A stretch of 64,000 bases of DNA from SIRX01 sp965214475 (lineage in GTDB: Bacteria > Actinomycetota > Rubrobacteria > Rubrobacterales > Rubrobacteraceae). Within the stretch, counting starts at the first letter, position 1, and the number at the start of each line of letters is the position of its first letter. The notes under the pieces are model-generated. The model saw nothing but the letters and a program-made list of their open reading frames with translations, was not told the origin of the DNA and ran no database searches. A program made the translations under genes and the position numbers. The stretch is from assembly GCA_965214475.1 (NCBI GenBank), contig OZ243953.1:806001-870000 (forward strand), read 5' to 3'. Below are positions 34,086 to 42,343 of this stretch, piece by piece.

Positions 34086-34790
34086 ATGAGTGAGACGGAT
34101 CTGAAGCAGTTCCGGGAGACAGAGGCGGAAGGCAGGTTCACGCAGCAGAACCCCTCGCTGTTGAAGGTCAGGCTCAATGGAGACGAGGTGCGGGCGCGGC
34201 AGGGCTCTATGGTCGCTTATCAGGGCGACGTCCGCTTCGAGCACAAAGGCGGCGGCGCCGGTCGCTTTTTCAAGAAGGCGGTTACGGGCGAGGGAGTGGA
34301 TGTGATGACCGCTTCGGGGACTGGCGATCTGTTTCTGGCGCAGGATGCGCGCAGGGTCATGCTCTTGGATCTCCAAGACGAGCAGATGACGGTAAACGGC
34401 GACAACGTTCTCGCCTTCGATCCAAACATAGACTGGGACATCAAAAAGGTCGAGGGTGCGGGCAAGCTGGCCGGCGGTCTGTTCAACGTTGTTATGGAGG
34501 GAACAGGTAAGGTAGCGGTCACCGCCTACGGCGACCCGGTGCTCCTGGACACCTCCACCCCCACAGCAGCCGACCCGCAGTCTGCCATAGCCTGGGGCGG
34601 CGGCGTGAAGACCCGCATCAAGAGCGACGCTTCGTTCAAGACCTTCACCGGCCGCGGCAGCGGAGAGACGTTCCAACTCGCTTTCGAGGGCGAAGGCTGG
34701 GCGCTCATCCAGGCCTCCGAAGGCCCGATATTACTCGGCGACGGCGGTGGCGGCGGAGGCAGTATGCTAGAGACGTTCTTCGAAGACTAA
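34086..34790 (+). CDS. AIM24 family protein
   Basis: A 234-residue beta-rich protein of the AIM24 (TIGR00266-like) family. Typical stretches are 'LLKVRLNGDEVRARQGSMVA', 'GRFFKKAVTGEGVDVMTASG', 'LAFDPNIDWDIKKVEGAG' and the C-terminal Gly-rich 'EGPILLGDGGGGGGS'. The fold is a TRAP-like double-stranded beta-helix; function is unclear in bacteria. ATG 34086 has GGAAAGGCG upstream; an overlapping ATG at 34082 is immediately closed by TGA. The shared leader upstream links it to the small membrane protein at 29968. Confidence 0.88.
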   Translation: MSETDLKQFRETEAEGRFTQQNPSLLKVRLNGDEVRARQGSMVAYQGDVRFEHKGGGAGRFFKKAVTGEGVDVMTASGTGDLFLAQDARRVMLLDLQDEQMTVNGDNVLAFDPNIDWDIKKVEGAGKLAGGLFNVVMEGTGKVAVTAYGDPVLLDTSTPTAADPQSAIAWGGGVKTRIKSDASFKTFTGRGSGETFQLAFEGEGWALIQASEGPILLGDGGGGGGSMLETFFED

Positions 34791-35268
34791 CGACGCCCCA
34801 ACGGCAGTTAGCCAGCCATCAGGTTCTTGAGCTTGCCCGTCTGCGTCGCGCCTCAAATTTCTTCCGTAACTCTCTGAAGATTATGGCGGTCAACTAGCGG
34901 TGAGGGTTTGTCGCAGTCCTGGTTCATACTGCTACCCCAGCGGAAGATCTTCGCCGGAGAGCCCACGCGATCGTCTCCAGCGCGCGCAGGTGCTGCCAGA
35001 GTGTTGCTGCAGGACTAGGCGTGGTGCTTGCGAAGTTGTCCCAGGGTGCAAACTAGCAAGGCGGTTTGCCCCAGGGATCCGTCTGAGCATCAGCATTGCT
35101 TCTTGTAATGGTCGCTATGTCCCGTAAATCTCCTCCGCGCTTCCGATAATGTGCAGAGCTGGCGAGGTTAACTGTCGAAACCGGCTTCCGATAACAGGAA
35201 AATGTCTCATAGCTAGTCTCAACTTGGGCCATAGTTTGCCCCGTGGGCCATCCTCGCAAGTGTCACGC
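34791..35268. other. Intergenic region, nothing supported
   Basis: Between the AIM24 gene and the DUF4238 fragment there is no frame with recognisable coding content. The stretch may hold decayed sequence or one end of the integrase-bearing element, but I see no convincing repeat or attachment core. Confidence 0.4.
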
Positions 35269-35466
35269 CTAGTAGTGACGCTCGACGGAGAGGTTCTTGA
35301 CCCCGCGCTGCCTGATACAGTCCCCCCCAGAAGCCTCCTTGTCGTGGACCCATACCCTGCAGCGGCTCCTGTACCGTTCGTGGTCCTCCCTCTTGTGAAC
35401 CTCGGGGCTGCAGAAGCCGCTCAGGTAGAATCGCTGCAGAAGATGGTGCTTTTTCGGGTCGGTCAA
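35269..35466 (-). pseudogene. DUF4238 protein, N-terminal fragment
   Basis: 65 codons beginning 'MTDPKKHHLLQRFYLSGFCS' and going on with 'VWVHDKEASGGDC', then 'VKNLSVERHY' before a stop. This matches the start of DUF4238 proteins ('KHHYxPQFYLxGF', 'VxDK', 'AExxFY'), which are normally about 300 residues. The downstream sequence does not resume the family in another frame, so it is a truncated remnant. It lies 17 bp downstream of the recombinase gene, on the same strand. Confidence 0.55.
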
Positions 35467-35482
35467 CGGCCCACAGCCCTCA

Positions 35483-36619
35483 CTAGAGCCCTACCTGAGC
35501 AGCCGGGTTGTTAGTGAAGAGCGTCCCCTTTCTGGCATATATCATCGCCACCTTCACAGACTTGTGCCGGGTGTGGAGCATCCACGCCTCCATCCCGACC
35601 TTCTCCTCAGAGGCACTCGTCGGCAACCCTGCTCGCAAGGAGTGCCCGGAATAGCGAGTTGCGTCGAGACCGGCGTTCTTTACCCGTTTCTTTACCAGCT
35701 CGTTTATTCCATCCCCTGAGATCCCACCTTCTCGCAGGTTGCCGTGCCGATCGATCCTGCAAAAGAGATGGTCCTCGCCGGTACGCCCGGAGAACTCCAG
35801 CCACCGCTCTACAGCAGTGATCGGACAGGTCAGCTCGTGATCTCCATAGGGGATACCTACAACGGCGCCTTCGCCCTCAGAATCGGTTTTAGAAGCCCGG
35901 ATCTCGACTACTAAACCCCGTCCCTCGAAGAACTCAAGGTCAGATACCCTGAGCTCGGAGATCTCCGCCCGCCGGAAAGACCCGGCAAATCCCATCAGAA
36001 GCAGCACCCGGTCCCTGAGAGCCGCCGGCACCAAGGCGCCCGTCTTGTCGTGGGTTTGGATAGCCTTTAGCACCCGGGTAAGCACCCCGACGGTTAGAGG
36101 GGCTGCCCGCTTGCTGCGGGAGCCCTTCTTGCGCCGGATACCCTTCATCGTCTCTCGGACCAACCGGTCTTCAGTAGGAGACTGGAAGCCATCCCGCTTG
36201 TGCCAGGCAGAGACAGAGGCGAGCCTCCGGCCTATCGTGGAAACCTTCAGACCCTGGCCCTCCGGTACCTCTCGGGCCATGTCCGTAATGTAGACGGTAA
36301 CGGTCTCCGGATCAGCCGGCAGCGGCCCTACTCCTCCTAGATCCACTTTGCAGTAGGTAGAGAAGTCCTCGATGTCTGAGGCGTAAGCCCTCAGGGTATT
36401 CGGAGCGCGGGACGCTGCAGCGTACTCGCGGGCCGCCCGGACCGTCTCTTCGATATAGGCTTCTACTTCGACTGCAGGGGACCTGGCCGGCACGGGCCCA
36501 ATCCCGGCTCGGCCGGGTGCTTCGAGGATCTCGACTTCTGTGGTGTCTGTATCCTGGGCTTCGGGGTCCTCGGCTCCAGGAACCTCGGCGTCGTGGGTTT
36601 TGTTCCGTTCCTCGCTCAT
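35483..36619 (-). CDS. Tyrosine recombinase / phage-type integrase
   Basis: A 378-residue site-specific recombinase. An N-terminal disordered acidic head (1-45) precedes a SAM-like core-binding domain ('SRAPNTLRAYASDIEDFSTY') and the catalytic domain. Catalytic residues are visible as Arg in 'FAGSFRRAEISELRVSDLEF', Lys in 'VEIRASKTDSEGEGAVV', His-x-x-Arg in 'SGHSLRAGLPTSA', His in 'MLHTRHKSVKVAMIYAR' and Tyr in the same segment. It appears complete and may be active. It overlaps the upstream hypothetical gene by 4 bp (ATGA) and is the last gene of a three-gene unit. Confidence 0.9.
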   Translation of the reverse strand: MSEERNKTHDAEVPGAEDPEAQDTDTTEVEILEAPGRAGIGPVPARSPAVEVEAYIEETVRAAREYAAASRAPNTLRAYASDIEDFSTYCKVDLGGVGPLPADPETVTVYITDMAREVPEGQGLKVSTIGRRLASVSAWHKRDGFQSPTEDRLVRETMKGIRRKKGSRSKRAAPLTVGVLTRVLKAIQTHDKTGALVPAALRDRVLLLMGFAGSFRRAEISELRVSDLEFFEGRGLVVEIRASKTDSEGEGAVVGIPYGDHELTCPITAVERWLEFSGRTGEDHLFCRIDRHGNLREGGISGDGINELVKKRVKNAGLDATRYSGHSLRAGLPTSASEEKVGMEAWMLHTRHKSVKVAMIYARKGTLFTNNPAAQVGL

Positions 36620-37260
36620 TTCTTTCCTCGTCCGATCAGGCCCTCCGGCGGCCGGACGTAAAGGTGGACGGTCTTCTCGAAAATAGAGTGTTGCTGGCCG
36701 CTTTCGGGCACCAGGGCCCAGAGGTTCGGGGGAGCTACACCCGGGGCCGAGGCTGCTTGCAGTATCTCCTCGAAAGTGAGGTAACGGCTCGGGTGGGATA
36801 TAGAGAGATGGGCGTGGGGAGGCCCGCCGGCTTCGCCGGGCTCGAAGATGATTTGAAACTCGCCCATCTTGAAGCCGCGGGCTCGTGGGTGGTCCTTTCG
36901 ATAAGCATTACGCAGCACCACCTCGACGATCTCCGGCCCCAAAGCCTCTCTTTCTCCGGAGACCGGACGCGCCAAAACAGACTCGATGTGGCTAAGCGCC
37001 CGCAGGTCCTCCTGTACGGCGCCGGCTCCCTCTTTTAGTCCCCGGCTCGCCAGCTCGTACTGGAGCGCCTTGATCGCAGCCTCGGCGAGTGTGGTCGCCC
37101 CCCGGCAATCTGCATGCTTCCACTGATCCACCTTTTCTTCCAGTACCTCTGGTGAGACCTCTCTAGGAACCTCGGCGTACGAGATCTGGTTCATCAACGC
37201 AACGAGCTCTGCGTACGCATGCGCGAAGTCCCCCGGGACCGTATCCGGAATCGGCGTCAT
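36616..37260 (-). CDS. Hypothetical protein of the integrase operon, DUF7694-like C-terminus
   Basis: A 214-residue protein read from ATG 37260, which has AGGAGGT upstream; the in-frame ATG at 37332 is rejected. The C-terminal part 'GEAGGPPHAHLSISHPSRYL', 'FEEILQAASAPGV', 'LWALVPESGQQH' and 'KTVHLYVRP' resembles a small phage-associated domain in which a His-x-Ser strand and a late His-Leu motif are kept. The N-terminal half is helical. It is sandwiched between a short upstream ORF and the recombinase with overlapping stops and starts, so it probably belongs to the same mobile element. Function unknown. Confidence 0.6.
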   Translation of the reverse strand: MTPIPDTVPGDFAHAYAELVALMNQISYAEVPREVSPEVLEEKVDQWKHADCRGATTLAEAAIKALQYELASRGLKEGAGAVQEDLRALSHIESVLARPVSGEREALGPEIVEVVLRNAYRKDHPRARGFKMGEFQIIFEPGEAGGPPHAHLSISHPSRYLTFEEILQAASAPGVAPPNLWALVPESGQQHSIFEKTVHLYVRPPEGLIGRGKK

Positions 37261-37595
37261 ACGCCCACCTCCTCTGAGCCCGGAGAGCGGCACGGAGTAC
37301 ACATAGTACATGGGGTAGATGAAAGGCACCAAGTGCCGCTAAAACGAGTTGGATAAGCGTTCCATGCAAAAATCGGGCTTCGAGAATCGCTTCTGAGAGC
37401 CTGAGCGTTACCTCTAAGGGGTCTTATACCTAATGTGGCTGGTGCCAGGATCTCCGATTGAACTCCGGCCGCCAAGCAGCCTACCTCGCGTCTTAGCCAC
37501 CGACCAGCCTTCTCAACGACCTCCGCGTATCTCACTCGGTCTACCTTCCACTCTACCTTCCACGCTAGAGACCTCGCCATAGAAGCGTTACACAT
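37257..37595 (-). CDS. Short ORF beginning with the repeated 'MCNAxMARS' leader
   Basis: 112 codons from ATG 37595, with GGGGAGGT just upstream, ending in a TGA that overlaps the next ATG (TATGA). The first nine residues 'MCNASMARS' and their ribosome-binding site are shared with the ORF at 42194. Residues 10-40 look protein-like ('KVDRVRYAEVVEKAGRWLRR'); the rest does not. It may be a real first gene, or a leader peptide whose translation is coupled to the downstream genes. Confidence 0.35.
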   Translation of the reverse strand: MCNASMARSLAWKVEWKVDRVRYAEVVEKAGRWLRREVGCLAAGVQSEILAPATLGIRPLRGNAQALRSDSRSPIFAWNAYPTRFSGTWCLSSTPCTMCTPCRSPGSEEVGV

Positions 37596-37621
37596 TTCTG
37601 TACCTCCCCTGGTGGAAAAAC
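37570..37621 (-). repeat. MCNA leader repeat, copy 1
   Basis: On the reverse strand this reads TTTTCCACCAG, GGGAGGTACAGA, ATGTGTAACGCTT and ATGGCGAGGTCTC, nearly identical over about 50 bp to 42170-42222 on the forward strand. The match covers the ribosome-binding site and the first codons of an ORF but fades after codon 9. Confidence 0.75.
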
Positions 37622-38053
37622 ATAAGTCGAAGCCAGACTTGTCAAAAACCAACCTGCAAATTCCACGCCACAATTCAGCTCGGAAATATGTACCCAGAGC
37701 GAATAATTATTCGGTTCGTGTCACAAGCCAGCACAAGATCAAGCAACCGGAGTATCTAACTTCGCAAAGTTTTATTCGCGGGCTCTATCTTGACAGCTTC
37801 CGGGGACATCTTTGCTCTCCCTCAGCGCCTTGAAATTCCTATTCCCATGCAGCGGAGTGAATATCCGCAAATTGCTGTTCTCGGAAATTGGTATAGGTAG
37901 TTGATACTTTCCATACTTTTTTTAGAAAGAAACAACAGATACTATTGACTTATGCTGCACACGCACTGTAATATAACATTTGCATCAAAAGATGTTGTGG
38001 TTAGACACTACGGACAGTCCACTAGGTGCAACGAATTGAAGGGGTGAACGCGG
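37596..38053. other. AT-richer intergenic region with palindrome and promoter
   Basis: No gene is supported. It holds the MCNA leader at its left edge, a 14-bp perfect palindrome CGAATAATTATTCG (37700-37713) and, near its right edge, the promoter listed separately at 37945-37974. The base composition is clearly richer in A and T than the flanks, as in horizontally acquired DNA. Confidence 0.5.
37945..37974 (+). promoter_or_regulatory. Sigma-70-type promoter for the phospholipase gene
   Basis: TTGACT (37945-37950) and TAATAT (37969-37974) are separated by 18 bp, close to the housekeeping consensus. The predicted transcript starts near 37981 and would carry about 70 nt of leader before the ATG at 38054. 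Confidence 0.6.
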
Positions 38054-39107
38054 ATGAACCATGCGGGGCTTAAGTACTGGGCAATGTGTGGGGCAGTGTG
38101 CGCAGCATCTGTAGGAGCTTTATTCGTTCTGGCCGTAGTGATAGTCATGGGCGCCGGGCAAGCCGAGGCTCAAACCGAACTGGATGCTGTAGGAGGCGAC
38201 CTGCAGGTGCAAAAAACGAACTGACGTCAAGATCAATGGCGTGTACGGTTACGCTGGCTCACTGGTAGCGTACCGTGGCAATCGCAACACCTCTACACAA
38301 ATAGTTAACGCTAGCCTCGTCGTCAACGGGAAAGTATTGCAGGTCCGAAAAGACCTGGTTTCAGAAGCTATAACCCTTGGTGGGCATGACAGCACACTGT
38401 CCGCTGCGGAGCACGAGACGTTGGTCGCCATGATCATGAACGTGGATCTGACTAGCATAGGGGTATCGAACGCGCCGCCACAAGAGGATATGCTCTACCG
38501 CTTGCTGGAGTACGCTTCTATGGCCCCTGTGGGCACCGTGCTCGGAAAATACAGCGTACCCAAAGGGCCTGTGAGAAAAGCAGACGACTTGCAGCAAGAG
38601 CCACCTCAGACGATTGAGACCAAGCTCACGTCATCACGGCAAGGAGCGGCAACAGTAGAATCCGAGCTGCTTGGGTTGTCGGACTCATCCGGCTTCCCGG
38701 CAGATTACGCTTCACTCAAGGGTTGCGAGAAGGCTGAAACGAGCGCGCCGTCGTATGTAACTACGGCCCGTGCCGCCTGCCAAAGAAAAGACAACGATGG
38801 AATCACGTACCTTAGCTGCCAGGATAAGCGCAGGGGCGCAAGCTACGATGGCAGGAAGAACTGCTGGCGCACATTCTCCTACTATAGTGGGCCCGGGTCC
38901 AAGCGATGCAAGGGCCGGTGCGGTCCGGGATGTGGGCTGCGCGCAAGGGGCAAATACACGCAGGATTGCCTCGATCACGACGCGTGCTGCGGGCGCTACG
39001 GGGGGTGCGTCAACGGCGTGTTCGGATCCTGCAGTGACGAGTTCCGGGACGCCATCAGGGACACCGCTCGAGGCAAAAGGAATTGCAGGAACAGATGGAA
39101 CAGATGA
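38054..39107 (+). pseudogene. Secreted phospholipase A2-like protein, split by a one-base frameshift
   Basis: ATG 38054 (GAAGGGG upstream) opens a signal peptide: 'YWAMCGAVCAASVGALFVLA', then 'GAGQAEAQ'. This frame stops at TGA 38222-38224. The main frame continues in phase from a run of six A (38211-38216): with five A the reading would be 'LQVQKRTDVKINGVYGYAGS' and on to the C-terminus. The core 'CKGRCGPGCGLRARGKYTQD' and 'CLDHDACCGRYGGC' is the PLA2 calcium loop and His-Asp active site. Without the shift the internal GTG at 38241 gives a 288-residue product without a signal. Whether the shift is an assembly error, a mutation or slippage is open. Confidence 0.8.
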
Positions 39108-40036
39108 TCAAAATCTTGTTGCCGATAACCGTCTTGTGCTTGGGGATAGTCTTCGTAGCCGTAGCTGCGACCAAGGTCGATAGTAACCCATCTAAACAGT
39201 ACCCATGGGGCCCGGTGCCCGCAGGAAAAGCTGTCGCCCGGGTCAACGGACAACCGGTCGAGGTGGAGGATGTGGTCGCGCATCTGCGTCCTCCGGAACC
39301 CTGGGTTGGCGTAGAGCCTCCCACGGATCCTCGTCAGTTGGCGCTCGATGAGGCCCTGCGCGTCGAGTTGTTTGCCCAAGAGGCTGAACGGCGCAGCATA
39401 GAGGTTCCTGAGGGACCGCCAGCCGTGGTGGAGGCCGGGTTTGTCCAAGGACTCATAAACCGCGAGCTCGAGAACACAGAGGGAGTAGAACCGGACAACA
39501 TCAGCGAGGCAGAGGCACGACGGTACTATGAAGGAAACCGTGGGATATCCACTGCGCCTGGCAGAGTGTACCTCTCTGCTGTGGTAGTAGATTCTTCAGA
39601 AGAAGCCCGGCGGCTACTCCGGAAGGCGGAAGACGAGAGTGATCGCGCGTTCGCCCGGCTTGCTTGGGAGCACTCCTTACACGAGCCTTCTAGGGCGTCC
39701 GGCGGTCGACTCACAGTGTTAAATGCCGACAAGCCCGATGATGAGGTAGAAGATGCCATCTCCGGAGTGGGGTATTCGATGGTCGAAGCCGGGCAGGTGG
39801 GGCTCGCAAGAGTCTCAGACGGTCAGTACTATGTCCTTCGAGCGACTAGCCTAGAGAGAAAACAGAAACCTTGGGACGAGAAGACGGCGCTACTTACCAA
39901 GAACATCGTCGCTGAAGAGCGCCAAGAACAGATTCTCGCAAATCTAGAAGAGGGGCTCCACGATAATGCCGAGGTGGAGGTAAACGAGGCAGACTTGCAC
40001 AAACTGCGCGCACCTACTTGGGAGGAATATTTCTAG
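39095..40036 (+). CDS. SurA/PrsA-like peptidylprolyl isomerase (parvulin family), membrane-anchored
   Basis: A 313-residue protein from ATG 39095, overlapping the end of the phospholipase gene; ATG 39104 is equally possible. An N-terminal membrane segment 'ILLPITVLCLGIVFVAVAAT' is followed by a SurA-N-like helical part ('AVARVNGQPVEVEDVV', 'ALDEALRVELFAQEAERRS') and a PpiC-type domain ('VYLSAVVVDSSEEARRLLRK', 'LAWEHSLHEPSRASGGRLTV', 'QVGLARVSDGQYYVLRAT'). Such proteins fold exported substrates. The overlap suggests that it serves the phospholipase. Confidence 0.8.
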   Translation: MEQMIKILLPITVLCLGIVFVAVAATKVDSNPSKQYPWGPVPAGKAVARVNGQPVEVEDVVAHLRPPEPWVGVEPPTDPRQLALDEALRVELFAQEAERRSIEVPEGPPAVVEAGFVQGLINRELENTEGVEPDNISEAEARRYYEGNRGISTAPGRVYLSAVVVDSSEEARRLLRKAEDESDRAFARLAWEHSLHEPSRASGGRLTVLNADKPDDEVEDAISGVGYSMVEAGQVGLARVSDGQYYVLRATSLERKQKPWDEKTALLTKNIVAEERQEQILANLEEGLHDNAEVEVNEADLHKLRAPTWEEYF

Positions 40037-40112
40037 CCAAGCTACCACGTTTATGCGCTGCTGATCGATGAAAGCTTGGGCAAAGTGTAAAAAGCGAGTT
40101 AAGGAGCTAATA

Positions 40113-40295
40113 ATGAGAGACCTATCTAATGGATCTGCGATGATATCTAATCTTCATATACGGGCTGCTTTTATACGGGCTGCTTTCACCAAAGATACGA
40201 CAAGACTGTCCGACGCTACACATGACCCTCACGCGGATGGCAAGAGAGTGCCTACCCCTAAGAGATTGCGTGAATCTCACAAGATGTACGTGTGA
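40113..40295 (+). CDS. Hypothetical 60-residue protein
   Basis: ATG 40113 has AAGGAG at a good distance (40100-40105). The product 'MRDLSNGSAMISNLHIRAAF' continues as a basic, non-hydrophobic chain with an internal tandem 'IRAAFIRAAF'. It is coupled to the next gene by a TGATG overlap. I do not recognise it; it may be no more than a leader ORF. Confidence 0.35.
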   Translation: MRDLSNGSAMISNLHIRAAFIRAAFTKDTTRLSDATHDPHADGKRVPTPKRLRESHKMYV

Positions 40296-40561
40296 TGGGA
40301 CATCCGGGCCGAGCACTCTTGATGACCGCGGTACTCCTCCTAGGAGCGATAGTGAGCGCTTGGCTGTCGTTGTCGGTGGCATACCTCGTATTGGAGCCCG
40401 CTGAACGCACCGCCCCGAGTGCGCTATTAGCCACCGCGTTGATCGCCTTTCTGGTCGCACTCGCACTCGTGGCGCAGAAAACATCCGGTACGCTATGGCT
40501 AATAGCATTCGTCTTAGTCGCTATGCTGGGGGCAATCGCCACCGGGTGGTCGATCCTGTAA
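40295..40561 (+). CDS. Small membrane protein (three segments)
   Basis: An 88-residue protein from ATG 40295, overlapping the stop of the preceding small ORF. It has three hydrophobic stretches: 'LLMTAVLLLGAIVSAWLSLS', 'ALLATALIAFLVALALVAQK' and 'LWLIAFVLVAMLGAIATGWS'. No recognised motif. It is followed by the transposase pseudogene on the other strand. Confidence 0.5.
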   Translation: MGHPGRALLMTAVLLLGAIVSAWLSLSVAYLVLEPAERTAPSALLATALIAFLVALALVAQKTSGTLWLIAFVLVAMLGAIATGWSIL

Positions 40562-40582
40562 ACCTGAGGACGCATCGTGTAT

Positions 40583-42027
40583 TTAAATGGCATCCAGATA
40601 AGAGAACAGCACCTCCTGCAACATTTGCAGTTGACGAGGTCTCCTCGGAGCGTAGTCTTCCAGCTTGAGCGCTTTCAGCCATCCTTTTTCGCCCAGAGCT
40701 TCAGTGAAATCGAAAAGCCTCGGTTGATGCGTCACGATTGAAGTCTCAAATAGAATTGCTCTACCAACCTTGCGCAACTTAGCGTTGGCTGGTGAGTATT
40801 GGACATCGTAACGGGCGAGTGGTTCACCGGCAAACTCCACAGTTAGAACCTCCGGCCCCAGCCATAAGGTTACCTCCCGGCGCGCAAGACCTTCCTCCGC
40901 GTAGATCTTCCAGTGTTTTAGCCGGATCACCTCTTTGGCAATGCCTAAAGAGCGGTAGATCCTCTTGGCCTGATTTGCCTTGAAGATACCTGCGCCGTCA
41001 CTGACCAGGATCTCCGGGGCACCGTAGCGCTCAACAGCAGTGTAGAGAACAGAGAGGTAAGCGGTGAGATCCTGGGTGGTTGAGACGGCGCTTGCAAGCA
41101 GTGACCTTGAGTGGTTATCCAAGATGGAGATGCAATAGATCTTGCCCATGTTCGGGAGATGATGGTCTAGGTAGCGTACGTCCACGCTCCAGATCTCGTG
41201 TCTCTTGCCAGACTGGAACGGCATCTCCTTCTTCTCTTTGGAACCTCTCTTTGGCTTCTCAAGACCATAGAGCCTACGGTTTACCGCGAGGATGCGCCCG
41301 CAGGTGCGAGGGCTAAGATAGATCCCCAACTGGGCCAGGGCGGCGGAAATACGGAACTCCCCAAGCTCGGGGTTCTCCTGCAGCTTCCTCACCTCGTTCA
41401 TCGCCCGGAGGTCCGCTTTGCGTTACCACCACGAGATTTGTACTCGAGGCTATATACGTCCTCTGCGATCCACTGGTTCAACGTCCGGTAGACAGTGGGG
41501 CGGCTGGTCTTGAGGTATCCGGCAATGCTCTTCACGTTCCAGCCTTCAGAGTGAAGCGTTACGATGGCGAGCCTGCGCTCTATGATGCCTTCTATCTCGT
41601 GGTAGGGCTTGAAGCGACGGAACATGCGTATTGTTATGGGACTTCTTTCGAGTGCCCTTCTAACGGTCCGGCTATGAGGCCGTTCTCCGAAGCGCACGTA
41701 GCAGATGGTGGTTATCTCGTTGTAGCGCATCGGAGGGTAATCGCTCTTGAGGTTGACGATGAGCCCTTGGACTTCCGGGTCCAGTCGGCTCTTGTCCTCG
41801 ACTTCTTCAAGCTCGAACAGGCCGCGCATCCCATAACTCTTAAAGCTACTGATCCTTCGATGTATTGTGGTCTCTGGAGTCCCGGTCTGGCGAGATCTTT
41901 CCGCCACTGAACTACCGAAGACTGCCGATGGTCGGATTCTTTCGTACTCGATCTGCTCGGGCCACTCCAAGCGCAGTTCCAGTTCCGCCCATTCCTTGGT
42001 GGGCTCGACCGGTCCTTGACTCGCCAT
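40583..42027 (-). pseudogene. DDE transposase (IS481-like with HTH head), frameshifted and internally deleted
   Basis: Two frames together make one transposase. The front part (41398-42027) has HTH segments 'VAERSRQTGTPETTIHRRIS' and 'SIAGYLKTSRPTVYRTLNQW'. The back part (40583-41401) holds 'HEIWSVDVRYLDHHLP' (first Asp) and 'APEILVSDGAGIFKANQAKR' (second Asp), then jumps to 'IRLKHWKIYAEEGLARREV', 'WLGPEVLTVEFAGEPLARYD' and 'LKLEDYAPRRPR', the C-terminal beta region of this family. The frames meet in AAGCGGACC, where one extra base would join them, and the segment with the catalytic Glu (over 100 residues) is missing. It is probably dead. Confidence 0.75.
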
Positions 42028-42169
42028 CTTTTCCCCCTTCAGCCACAGCTAGGCGACGCCTCAAACGTCCTCCCGCTCTAAAAACTTCTCCCCCGAGCGA
42101 GCTTGGCGAAGCCAGCGACGACACCTACAGAGGATCAGAAGCATGCCACATCCTGACGTTCGCAGCCAG

Positions 42170-42222
42170 TTTTCCACCAGAGGAGGTACAGATATGTGTA
42201 ACGCTTTCATGGCGAGGTCTCC
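42170..42222 (+). repeat. MCNA leader repeat, copy 2
   Basis: Forward-strand match to 37570-37621, in inverted orientation relative to copy 1. Shared blocks are TTTTCCACCAG, GGAGGTACAGA, ATGTGTAACGCTT and ATGGCGAGGTCTC. The two copies flank a roughly 4.6-kb stretch with the phospholipase and transposase genes. Confidence 0.75.
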
Positions 42223-42331
42223 CACGCTACCTCCCGATTTGCCTTGGCAGGCTTCCCTTTGCCAGGCCTTCTACTCACCGCGGCCACTGATCTCCGATCG
42301 GTACTCACTGGTCGATGAGAGTGTTCGATGA
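42194..42331 (+). CDS. Short ORF with the 'MCNAxMARS' leader, copy 2
   Basis: 45 codons from ATG 42194 with AGAGGAGGT upstream: 'MCNAFMARSPTLPPDLPWQA' and on to a TGA. Only the first nine residues match the ORF at 37595. It ends 13 bp before the convergent vapC stop and has no downstream partner of its own, so it is best read as the severed front of a second operon copy. Confidence 0.3.
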   Translation: MCNAFMARSPTLPPDLPWQASLCQAFYSPRPLISDRYSLVDESVR

Positions 42332-42343
42332 GAAATTTCAACG

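Noticed and set aside
33660..34089. Open frames on both strands within leader copy B.
   Set aside because: Copy A carries indels that destroy both frames, so conservation is not at the protein level.
34791..38053. tRNA-type attachment site next to the integrase.
   Set aside because: I found no tRNA-like sequence or duplicated core near 35.4 or 37.6 kb.
40068..40112. Longer start (40068) for the small ORF ending at 40295.
   Set aside because: ATG 40113 has a well-placed AAGGAG, while 40068 has none.
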